Of a stretch of 10,834 bases of DNA, positions 5,097 through 10,834 are shown in pieces. The position numbers and the translations under genes were made by a program. Numbering within the stretch: position 1 is the stretch's first letter; every line of letters begins with the position of its first letter. Under the pieces are notes generated by a model. That model saw only the letters and a program-made list of their open reading frames with translations, made no database searches and had not been told where the DNA came from. The stretch lies in contig NZ_CAAFOM010000098.1 of the NCBI RefSeq assembly GCF_900764565.1, forward strand, positions 1 to 10,834, in the 5' to 3' direction. The DNA is from an uncultured Catenibacterium sp. GTDB lineage: Bacteria > Bacillota_I > Bacilli_A > Erysipelotrichales > Coprobacillaceae.

Positions 5097-6536
5097 TTAT
5101 TTTAAATCTTCACCATTTGTTTTGATGACTTTCTGATACCAATAGAATGATTCTTTTCTACGTCTAGAGAAGTCTCCAGTTCCATCATCATATCTTTCTA
5201 CAAAGATGAAACCATAACGTTTAGCCATTTCACCAGTAGAAGCTGATACTAAGTCAATACATCCCCAAGGAGTATAGCCTCTTAAATCTACACCATCTAA
5301 TACTGCTTCATGCATCTGTTCAATATGACTTCTTAAGTAATCAATACGATAATCATCACGTACTTTACCATCTTCATCAATCTTATCATAAGCACCTAAG
5401 CCGTTTTCTACGACAAAGATTGGTTTCTGATAACGATCCCAGATTTCATTTAATGAATATCTTAAACCAATTGGGTCAATCTGCCAGCCCCAGTCACTCG
5501 CTTTAAGATATGGGTTTGATACACCACCTAGGATATTACCTGAACCTGATTCTTTACTCTTATCAGCTGTCTGACAGTTAGACATATAATAAGAACATGT
5601 ATAGAAATCAACTGGACCTGCCTTTAAGATTTCTTCATCGCCTTCTTCCATAACGACATTAATATTATTTTCTTTAAAGTATCTCTTGATATAGTTTGGA
5701 TAAGCACCACGGCACTGTACATCTGAACAGAACCAGTTCATTAAGTGATTCTTTTCCTGATTCACAATCTGATCATGAGGATCACATGTTAAACCATAGC
5801 TTGTTGCCATGATCTGCATACATCCAATCTGATAGTTAGGATCGATTTCATGAGCCATCTTCACTGCAAGTGCACTTGCCACAAACTGATGATGTAATCC
5901 CTGGAAACGATTCTGAGGAACATCTACCTGTTCCATGAAATTCATTGGCTTGATTTCATTTAAGATACCCTGTGATAAGAAACCACCCATTGGTGTAGTA
6001 GCTGAGTTGATTTCATTGAAAGTCAACCAGTATTTTACTTTACCTTTATATCTAGTAAAAATTGCTTTACAGAAGTTTAAGTAACAGTCAATCATACGAC
6101 GATCTGCCCAGGCATTCCATTTCTTAGTTAAGGTAAATGGTACTTCATAATGTGAAATAGTAATTAATGGTTCAATGTTGTATTTACGACATTCATCAAT
6201 TAATTCTTCATAGAACTTTAAGCCTTCTTCATTAGGTGTTTCTTCATCACCATTAGGGAAGATTCTAGTCCATGCAATTGAGAAACGATACATCTTGAAT
6301 CCCATTTCTGCAAATAATGCAATATCTTCCTTAAAACGATGATAATGATCAATCGCATCATGTGAAGGATAGAAAGTACCTTCTTCTAATACTGGTGTAA
6401 TGCGTTTACTTACTGTTGCACTTCCTCCAGTACATACATCAGGACAGGAAATACCTTTTCCACCTTCCTGCCATCCACCTTCTAGCTGGTTGGCTGCAGT
6501 TGCGCCACCCCAATAAAAGTCTTCTCTAAAACTCAT
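5097..6536 (-). CDS. 6-phospho-beta-glucosidase (glycoside hydrolase family 1)
   Basis: A 479-residue GH1 enzyme of normal length. The acid/base Glu is E175 in 'LTFNEI' and the nucleophile is E377 in 'VVENGLG'. The start 'FYWGGATAANQLEGG' is the family N-terminus. Specificity for 6-phosphorylated substrates is supported by S431, K439 and Y441 in 'SASTGEMAKRYG', as in BglA-type enzymes, where these residues contact the phosphate. It hydrolyses PTS-imported phospho-beta-glucosides such as cellobiose-6-phosphate to glucose and glucose-6-phosphate in the cytoplasm. AAGGAGGAG lies 6 nt before the start. The gene is single and divergent from the GntR operon, with no PTS permease or antiterminator gene in the window, so the transporter must be encoded elsewhere. 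The exact substrate is not determinable, hence no symbol. Confidence 0.95.
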   Translation of the reverse strand: MSFREDFYWGGATAANQLEGGWQEGGKGISCPDVCTGGSATVSKRITPVLEEGTFYPSHDAIDHYHRFKEDIALFAEMGFKMYRFSIAWTRIFPNGDEETPNEEGLKFYEELIDECRKYNIEPLITISHYEVPFTLTKKWNAWADRRMIDCYLNFCKAIFTRYKGKVKYWLTFNEINSATTPMGGFLSQGILNEIKPMNFMEQVDVPQNRFQGLHHQFVASALAVKMAHEIDPNYQIGCMQIMATSYGLTCDPHDQIVNQEKNHLMNWFCSDVQCRGAYPNYIKRYFKENNINVVMEEGDEEILKAGPVDFYTCSYYMSNCQTADKSKESGSGNILGGVSNPYLKASDWGWQIDPIGLRYSLNEIWDRYQKPIFVVENGLGAYDKIDEDGKVRDDYRIDYLRSHIEQMHEAVLDGVDLRGYTPWGCIDLVSASTGEMAKRYGFIFVERYDDGTGDFSRRRKESFYWYQKVIKTNGEDLK

Positions 6537-6560
6537 TATTATCTCCTCCTTGTGTTCAAG

Positions 6561-6566
6561 AGTATA
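6561..6566 (-). promoter_or_regulatory. Candidate -10 of the glucosidase gene
   Basis: The minus strand reads TATACT, 24 nt before the ATG, within the palindrome AGTATACT. No good -35 is seen at the expected distance. A short leader of about 17 nt would result. Confidence 0.35.
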
Positions 6567-6606
6567 CTATCAAACATTGAAAAACTATGCTTATTATTTT
6601 CATAAT

Positions 6607-6647
6607 TTGAATTTTATATTGCACAGTGTTATATACTGTTATATACT
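6607..6647 (+). promoter_or_regulatory. Promoter region of the GntR-ABC operon
   Basis: Two overlapping promoter candidates are visible: TTGAAT (6607-6612) with TATATA (6630-6635), and TTGCAC (6619-6624) with TATACT (6642-6647). Both have a 17-nt spacer. Each -10 lies within the 10-bp tandem repeats, so a protein bound to the repeats would block RNA polymerase. Confidence 0.5.
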
Positions 6648-6655
6648 GTTTATAG
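6623..6655. repeat. 10-bp tandem repeats, probable GntR operator
   Basis: TGTTATATAC occurs twice in tandem (6627-6636, 6637-6646), followed by a partial third copy TGTTTATAG (6647-6655). The 10-bp period is one helical turn. The first copy is also part of the imperfect palindrome CAGT-N7-ACTG (6624-6638). The block sits over the -10 region and ends at the ribosome binding site of the GntR gene. Autoregulation by that YtrA-type protein is the simplest reading; it is inferred from position. Confidence 0.6.
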
Positions 6656-6666
6656 GAGGAAGAGAT

Positions 6667-7053
6667 ATGCATATTATCATTAATCATTCATCAATGGTTC
6701 CTATATATGAGCAGATTGTAGAAGCTATTAAAGAAGCAATACTTTCTAATCAGTTATCCCCTAACGAAGCACTCCCTTCAGTACGTGCTTTGTCTAAAGA
6801 ATTAAAAATCAGTGCTTTAACTGTGAAGAAAGCCTATGATTTCTTAGAAAAAGAAGGCTATACAACAACGGTTCATGGAAAAGGAAGTTATGTATTAGAG
6901 GTTTCTCAAAATGAAGTAAAAGAAAATTGTTTAAAAGAAACAGAAGAACTATTATCTCGTGCTATAGAAAAAGGGAAGTGTTCTGGCATTACTTATCAGG
7001 AAATGCAGGACATGATATCTCTTATTATGGAGGATGTTTATGATTCACATTGA
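6667..7053 (+). CDS. GntR-family transcriptional regulator, YtrA subfamily
   Basis: A 128-residue protein. Residues about 8-75 form the GntR winged helix: 'PIYEQIVEAIKEAIL', then 'LPSVRALSKELKISALTVKKAYDFLEKEG', then the wing 'HGKGSYV'. The remaining 50 residues are a short helical tail, not a ligand domain, which defines the YtrA subfamily; these regulators typically repress adjacent ABC transporter genes. The start at 6667 is chosen because AGGAGG (6654-6659) precedes it by 7 nt and the protein then begins in family register; an upstream in-frame ATG at 6550 would add a non-homologous AT-rich stretch. The ABC ATPase gene starts 14 bp before this stop, so the two are translationally coupled. 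Tandem repeats over the promoter suggest autoregulation. Confidence 0.93.
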   Translation: MHIIINHSSMVPIYEQIVEAIKEAILSNQLSPNEALPSVRALSKELKISALTVKKAYDFLEKEGYTTTVHGKGSYVLEVSQNEVKENCLKETEELLSRAIEKGKCSGITYQEMQDMISLIMEDVYDSH

Positions 7054-7858
7054 TCATTTGAAAAAGAGTTATGACTCATTTACTCTTGAATGCAGCTTAG
7101 ATATTCCTAGAGGTGTTATTACTGGAATTGTTGGAATGAATGGTGCTGGCAAGAGTACATTATTCAAGAGTATTCTTGGTATTAATCCTATTGATGAAGG
7201 TAACATACAAATACCTGATAAACAGGATATTGGTGTTGTATTAAGTGAAACAGGACTCAGTGAATTCTTTACTGTATCCGATATGATTAGTATTCTTAAA
7301 TGTACTTATAAACGTTTTGATGAAGAACTATTTTATTCTTATTGTCAGCGTTTTGATATCCCTTTAGATAAGAAAACACGTACATTCTCTACAGGTATGA
7401 AGGCAAAACTGAATATCATTATTGCCTTAACACATCATGCACAGTTACTGATTTTAGATGAACCAACTGCAGGACTTGATGTTCTTACGAGAGATGAAAT
7501 TCTAGATATACTAAGAGATTATATGGAAAAGGAAGATTGTACGATTCTTATTTCTTCTCATATATCTGGTGATTTAGAATCATTATGTGATGATCTTTAT
7601 ATTATTGATCATGGACATATGATTATGCACGAAGAGATGGATACACTTCTTTCTCTTTATGGCGTGTTAAAAGTATCTGAAGAAGATTATGAAACATTGG
7701 ATAAGGATTATCTGCTAGAAGTAATGAAAGAACCATTTGGTTATTCATGTCTGACTAATGTTAGACAGTTCTATAGTGAAAACTATCCTACTATTGTGAT
7801 TGAACAGAATCATATTGATACTATGATTCCAGTTCTATTAAAAGGAGAACGCTTATGA
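7040..7858 (+). CDS. ABC transporter ATP-binding protein (YtrB/PmtA-like)
   Basis: A 272-residue ATPase. Walker A is 'GMNGAGKST' (32-40), the signature is 'FSTGM' (116-120, in place of the usual LSGGQ), Walker B is 'LLILDEPT' (136-143, catalytic E141), the D-loop follows as 'AGLD', and the switch His is H174 in 'ISSHI'. The Q-loop region, 'IGVVLSETGLSEFFT' (64-78), has no Gln. These features occur in the exporter subgroup associated with YtrA/PmtR regulators. About 60 C-terminal residues beyond the ATPase core are a poorly conserved extension. The start at 7040 is preferred to 7034 because GGAGG (7029-7033) is 6 nt before it. It overlaps the GntR gene upstream (14 bp) and the permease downstream (ATGA, 4 bp). 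It would drive export by the next gene's protein at the membrane; the substrate is unknown. Confidence 0.92.
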   Translation: MIHIDHLKKSYDSFTLECSLDIPRGVITGIVGMNGAGKSTLFKSILGINPIDEGNIQIPDKQDIGVVLSETGLSEFFTVSDMISILKCTYKRFDEELFYSYCQRFDIPLDKKTRTFSTGMKAKLNIIIALTHHAQLLILDEPTAGLDVLTRDEILDILRDYMEKEDCTILISSHISGDLESLCDDLYIIDHGHMIMHEEMDTLLSLYGVLKVSEEDYETLDKDYLLEVMKEPFGYSCLTNVRQFYSENYPTIVIEQNHIDTMIPVLLKGERL

Positions 7859-8460
7859 AAGGACTATTCAAAAAAGATTTATTATTACTTAAATCTCAAA
7901 TAAAATATATTGTAATGATTGTTGTGATCTGTTTGATTATGGCTTATGCAAATTCTGGATTTGCGTATATTTCTAGTTATCTTACATTTATGGGAACAGG
8001 ACTTGTTTTCAATTCATTTTCTTATGATATGTACCACAATGAGATGGCTTATCTCTTTGCCCTGCCTATCAGCAAGAAAGAATACTGTATAGAGAAATAT
8101 ATCTATGCATTCACTGTTACATTCATATCCTGGCTGATTGCATTCCTTATAACATCCGCAACTCATATCAACTTAGAAACAGTGATTGTTCAGCTTGCCA
8201 TGCTGTTTAGTGGGTTCATATATCTTTCTATCACGATTCCTGTAGTGATAAGATATGGTCGTGAAAAAGCAACTATCATCGTCTTAATGCTGGTCCTTCT
8301 TTTATTTCTTGCAGTTGCAAGTGGAGCCACTTCTGTAGGAATGTTGATGAGTCAAATTTCAGCATTCCTACTCATTGGAATATATGCCTTCATTGTGCTC
8401 GTTGCCTTGATCATCTCTTATAGAAGTACAATCTCTATTCTTAACGATAAGGAATTATAA
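7855..8460 (+). CDS. ABC-2 type transporter permease
   Basis: A 201-residue membrane protein with about six hydrophobic segments (roughly 17-32, 36-55, 83-101, 108-132, 140-161, 167-189). The 'LPISKKEYCIEKY' segment (70-82) between the second and third helices matches a cytoplasmic element common in ABC-2 permeases that pair with YtrB/PmtA-type ATPases. Its start overlaps the ATPase stop by 4 bp (ATGA), with AAAGGAG upstream, so the two are made together. A regulator-ATPase-permease set of this kind exports peptides, lipids or antimicrobials in characterised relatives (Ytr, Pmt, Bcr systems). Only one ATPase/permease pair is present, so a homodimer of each is expected. The exported substrate cannot be deduced. 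Confidence 0.88.
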   Translation: MKGLFKKDLLLLKSQIKYIVMIVVICLIMAYANSGFAYISSYLTFMGTGLVFNSFSYDMYHNEMAYLFALPISKKEYCIEKYIYAFTVTFISWLIAFLITSATHINLETVIVQLAMLFSGFIYLSITIPVVIRYGREKATIIVLMLVLLLFLAVASGATSVGMLMSQISAFLLIGIYAFIVLVALIISYRSTISILNDKEL

Positions 8461-8464
8461 ATAA

Positions 8465-8491
8465 AGAACCGCTAAATCTTGTAGCGGTTCT
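8465..8491. terminator. Bidirectional terminator overlapping a coding end
   Basis: AGAACCGCTA (8465-8474) and TAGCGGTTCT (8482-8491) are exact 10-bp inverted copies with a 7-nt loop, the most GC-rich stem in the window. The plus side has TGTTTGTTTA, ending the ABC operon. The minus side has TTATTTATAA. The last residues and the TAG stop (8472-8474) of the minus-strand membrane gene are encoded within the hairpin. Confidence 0.85.
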
Positions 8492-8855
8492 GTTTGTTTA
8501 TATATTGTCCAATCATTATTCCAAATAATGATGGTAATACACCATATAATACTATTTCTGAACTTGGTGCGAGTATCTTTTCAATATCAGTCAATGATAC
8601 ATGAATAAAGCTTAAGTACCAGCCAAGTAGCTCCATCATACCGAAGAATAATGTAAGTAAGTAAATAGCACAATGATCTGACTGACCATAGAGTACTGAT
8701 ATAATAAAAGCGGATGCAGGCAATACTAAATATAAAATAAATAATGACACTTCAATAATCTGTCCTGGATGTGTTCTTGACCAGGCAAATAATATATACA
8801 AAGACCAAATCATCATATAAATGAGAAATGGAATCCCCTTCTTTAACTTCTTCAT
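8472..8855 (-). CDS. Small four-helix membrane protein of unknown function
   Basis: A 127-residue protein I do not recognise. It has a basic N-terminus (MKKLKKG) and four hydrophobic segments at about 9-25, 33-55, 62-86 and 100-119. There is no catalytic motif; a single Cys (C62) lies near the start of segment 3, and two charged loops separate segments 1/2 and 3/4. The ATG at 8855 is chosen because GGGAG lies 8 nt upstream; a GTG at 8864 would overlap that site. Its 3' end lies inside the terminator of the convergent ABC operon. The gene stands alone, 46 bp downstream of the EamA transporter on the same strand, so it could be co-transcribed with it; a TATAAT at 8876-8881 could also give a separate start. 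Positive charges before helix 1 suggest the N-terminus is inside. Confidence 0.75.
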   Translation of the reverse strand: MKKLKKGIPFLIYMMIWSLYILFAWSRTHPGQIIEVSLFILYLVLPASAFIISVLYGQSDHCAIYLLTLFFGMMELLGWYLSFIHVSLTDIEKILAPSSEIVLYGVLPSLFGIMIGQYINKQNRYKI

Positions 8856-8901
8856 ACTAACCACTCCCTAATACTATTATATTACAAAATATATGTAATA
8901 G

Positions 8902-9801
8902 TTATGAATTTGATACTTGATCACTAGGAAGAGCTAATAAGAAGATTGTCACTAGAATCATCGCAAAACCAATGAGATCAATACCCTTAAACGGTGTAGA
9001 TAACCATACAAACGCAAATAATGTCGCAGATACAGGTTCAATACTTGCAATCATACTGGCTTTAACTGGTCCAATATCTACAACTCCCTGTAAGTATAAT
9101 GTGAAGGCAACAGCTGTACCAATCACAATAATACCTAATGTTGCAAGTACTCCAGCTAAGTCTAATGCAGGGGCAAGCGTCCATGTCTTGCCTGCACATA
9201 GTAGCACAATACCACCAAACAACATTCCTATACCTGTTACTGGTACACTGCCATATACAGCCATGAGACGCTTAGGATAAATAGAATATGCAGCAGCTGT
9301 AAAACCACAGAAGATTCCCCAGAATAATCCTGCAGGAGTAAGTGCTAAGCCATTTAAACGGCCATGAGTTGCAATCACAAAGGCACCACCTAATGCAAGA
9401 AAAATACATAATGCTTCAATCTTATTAGGTAATCTCTTTGATGTAAGACAGATGAAGACCATGATATAGACTGGTGAAAGATACTGCAATACTGTAGCAG
9501 TCCCGGCATTGGATGTATTAATAGCCTGTAAATAAGTGAACTGGCACAACATTAAGACAAAACCAAAACCAAATGTTTTAAGCAGGTCTTTCTTTTGACT
9601 TACTAAACGTTTCATTGCTTCTTTTTGTGTAAATACACCAAATAGTGTAATTAATAATCCCGCAAAGCACATACGCATAGATGTGAGCCACATAGGATTT
9701 GCTTGATAGTGAGTAAATAAGAACTGTCCGCTTGCGCCTGAAAAGCCCCAGCATGTCCCACCAATTAAAGTGAGAAGTACTCCTCTTTTAAAATGTTTCA
9801 T
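8902..9801 (-). CDS. EamA/DMT-superfamily transporter
   Basis: A 299-residue inner-membrane protein with ten predicted helices in two EamA repeats (about 8-143 and 155-292). Typical features are the 'GGTCWGFSGASGQ' start of helix 1, 'TSNAGTATVLQYLSPVYIM' at 95-113 and 'GPVKASMIASIEPVSATLFAF' near 244-264; the last two are equivalent positions in the two repeats. The family exports amino acids and other metabolites in exchange for protons; the substrate is not predictable. The ribosome binding site is unusual (GGGGGAAA about 8 nt upstream) and may be weak. A TGT-TATGAT extended -10 candidate lies 30 nt upstream. It is downstream of the enolase terminator on the same strand and so is probably a separate transcript. 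Confidence 0.92.
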   Translation of the reverse strand: MKHFKRGVLLTLIGGTCWGFSGASGQFLFTHYQANPMWLTSMRMCFAGLLITLFGVFTQKEAMKRLVSQKKDLLKTFGFGFVLMLCQFTYLQAINTSNAGTATVLQYLSPVYIMVFICLTSKRLPNKIEALCIFLALGGAFVIATHGRLNGLALTPAGLFWGIFCGFTAAAYSIYPKRLMAVYGSVPVTGIGMLFGGIVLLCAGKTWTLAPALDLAGVLATLGIIVIGTAVAFTLYLQGVVDIGPVKASMIASIEPVSATLFAFVWLSTPFKGIDLIGFAMILVTIFLLALPSDQVSNS

Positions 9802-9830
9802 AATGTTTTCCCCCGAAAATATGTTAATCC

Positions 9831-9839
9831 ATCATAACA
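9831..9839 (-). promoter_or_regulatory. Candidate extended -10 promoter of the EamA gene
   Basis: The minus strand reads TGT-TATGAT (5 of 6 with TATAAT, plus the TGn extension), between the enolase terminator and the transporter. No clear -35 is seen because the expected region is T-rich terminator tail. Confidence 0.4.
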
Positions 9840-9857
9840 CAAAACAATTAAAAAAGA

Positions 9858-9883
9858 AGTAAAAAAGGCAGATTTCTCTGCCT
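9858..9883 (-). terminator. Terminator of enolase
   Basis: AGGCAGA (9866-9872) and TCTGCCT (9877-9883) form a 7-bp stem with a 4-nt loop. On the minus strand it is followed by TTTTTTACTTCTTTTTT. It lies 5 nt after the enolase stop. Confidence 0.88.
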
Positions 9884-9888
9884 CAATA

Positions 9889-10834
9889 CTATTTATTAAA
9901 TTTGAATGTTTTAATACCTGGATAAACTGCACTATCACCTAAAGCTTCTTCAATACGAAGTAACTGGTTGTATTTAGCCACTCTTTCAGTTCTACTTGGT
10001 GCACCAGTCTTGATCTGACCTGCATTGAGCGCAACAGCTAAATCCGCAATAGTTGTATCTTCTGTTTCACCTGAACGATGAGATACGATTGCTGTCATGT
10101 TTGCGTTATGTGCCATCTTGATGGCTTCTAATGTTTCAGATAGAGTACCAATCTGATTTAACTTAATAAGGATAGAGTTACCTGCTTTTAATTCAATACC
10201 CTTAGATAAACGTTTAGTATTAGTAACGAATAAGTCATCACCTACTAGCTGTACTTTGTCTCCTAATTCCTGAGTCATAAGTGTCCAGCCTTCCCAGTCT
10301 TCTTCATCTAAACCATCTTCTAATGAATAGATTGGATACTTTTCAACTAAAGACTTCCAATGTGCAATGAGTTCTGCAGATGTATAAGTTTGACCTGATT
10401 TAGGTAATTTGTAAAAGCCTTTCTTATCTGTCTTCCATTCACTTGATGCAGCATCAATTGCAAGCACAAAGTCTTTACCTGGTTCATAACCAGCATTCTT
10501 AACTGCTTCTAAAATAGTTTCGATTGTTTCTTCATCAGTTGATAAGTCAGGCGCAAATCCACCTTCATCACCTACTGAAGTAGCGAGTCCCTTAGACTTT
10601 AATAATGACTGTAATGCATGGAATACTTCAGTCGCCATTCTTAAGGCATCCTTGAAGCTATCAGCACCTACTGGCATGATCATGAATTCCTGTACATCTA
10701 CAGTATTTGTGGCATGAGCACCACCATTTAAGATATTCATCATTGGTACAGGAAGCTTATTCGCATTCACACCACCAATGAAACGGTATAAAGAAATACC
10801 TTCACTCTTAGCCGCAGCCTGAGCAGCAGCTAAA
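9889..10834 (-). CDS. eno: Enolase (phosphopyruvate hydratase), 5'-truncated
   Basis: 314 residues are visible, running off the right edge. Enolases have about 430 residues, so roughly the first 115 are missing. The frame stays open beyond the internal GTG at 10770, through 'AAAKSEGISLYRFIGG', so that GTG is not a start. The active-site residues expected of the family are present: the Glu in 'SVGDEGGFAPD', the three Mg ligands in 'AIDAASSEW', 'SLEDGLDEEDW' and 'LVGDDLFVT', the catalytic Lys in 'SILIKLNQIG', the 'SHRSGETED' loop, and the second Lys in 'GQIKTGAPSRT'. It converts 2-phosphoglycerate to phosphoenolpyruvate in glycolysis in the cytoplasm, which also supplies the phosphate donor for PTS uptake. 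A strong terminator ends the gene. No neighbour is visible upstream. Confidence 0.97.
   Translation of the reverse strand, partial: LAAAQAAAKSEGISLYRFIGGVNANKLPVPMMNILNGGAHATNTVDVQEFMIMPVGADSFKDALRMATEVFHALQSLLKSKGLATSVGDEGGFAPDLSTDEETIETILEAVKNAGYEPGKDFVLAIDAASSEWKTDKKGFYKLPKSGQTYTSAELIAHWKSLVEKYPIYSLEDGLDEEDWEGWTLMTQELGDKVQLVGDDLFVTNTKRLSKGIELKAGNSILIKLNQIGTLSETLEAIKMAHNANMTAIVSHRSGETEDTTIADLAVALNAGQIKTGAPSRTERVAKYNQLLRIEEALGDSAVYPGIKTFKFNK

Noticed and set aside
6537..6660. Catabolite-response (cre) site upstream of the glucosidase
   Set aside because: I looked for the TGNAANCGNNNNCNA pattern on both strands and found no acceptable match.
6550..6666. Longer GntR protein starting at 6550
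   Set aside because: The extra 39 residues run through the promoter and repeats and are not homologous; the strong ribosome binding site is before 6667.
8876..8900. AT-rich inverted repeat TATTACA-N7-TGTAATA as a terminator of the EamA gene
   Set aside because: The stem is almost all A/T and has no following T run; it overlaps a possible -10, so its role is unclear.
8972..9280. Plus-strand open frame of about 100 codons
   Set aside because: Antisense to the EamA transporter, whose repeats and helices are unmistakable.
22..10834. CRISPR arrays, insertion sequences, phage or defence genes, riboswitches
   Set aside because: No spaced repeats, transposase, integrase or nuclease-type protein was seen, and no leader is long enough for a riboswitch with recognisable conserved elements.

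Overview
The window looks like a contig-end fragment from an AT-rich Gram-positive (Firmicutes) genome. Support for this: AAGGAGG-type ribosome binding sites, hairpin-plus-U-run terminators, a YtrA-type GntR/ABC operon, a 6-phospho-beta-glucosidase and a Ser46-type HPr-family protein. TGA acts as a stop (fumarase alpha, GntR gene) and the tRNA-Trp has a CCA anticodon, so the standard bacterial code applies and a mollicute is unlikely. The gene set fits a gut Erysipelotrichia-like anaerobe, but that placement is inference from general impression. The first 21 bases are not genomic: they match the Illumina TruSeq read-2 adapter end, so the true sequence starts at base 22.

Layout: (1) 22-1854, minus strand: an operon of an RpiR-family regulator followed by the alpha and beta subunits of a two-subunit class I fumarase/tartrate dehydratase, the beta subunit cut by the contig end. 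(2) 2053-4095, minus strand: a tightly packed operon of a Cof-type HAD phosphatase, an unrecognised 82-residue acidic protein and an M19 dipeptidase, ended by a hairpin terminator. (3) 4125-4655, minus strand: a single HPr-like gene whose catalytic His and Arg are replaced, and a tRNA-Trp gene, each with its own promoter candidate and terminator. (4) 4705-5058, plus strand: a rhodanese-fold protein without the catalytic Cys. (5) 5097-6536, minus strand: a 6-phospho-beta-glucosidase. (6) 6607-8460, plus strand: a GntR (YtrA type) regulator, ABC ATPase and ABC permease with overlapping genes, preceded by 10-bp tandem repeats in the promoter. (7) 8472-9883, minus strand: a small four-helix membrane protein and an EamA/DMT exporter. 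(8) 9889-10834, minus strand: enolase, cut at the window edge.

Most genes are ordinary metabolism and transport. The most notable object is the HPr-like protein: the His15 and Arg17 positions of the phosphocarrier loop are Tyr and Thr, while the Ser46 regulatory region is intact. This is the pattern expected of a Crh-like regulator and not of a sugar-transport phosphocarrier. I saw no CRISPR array, insertion sequence, prophage gene or defence system.
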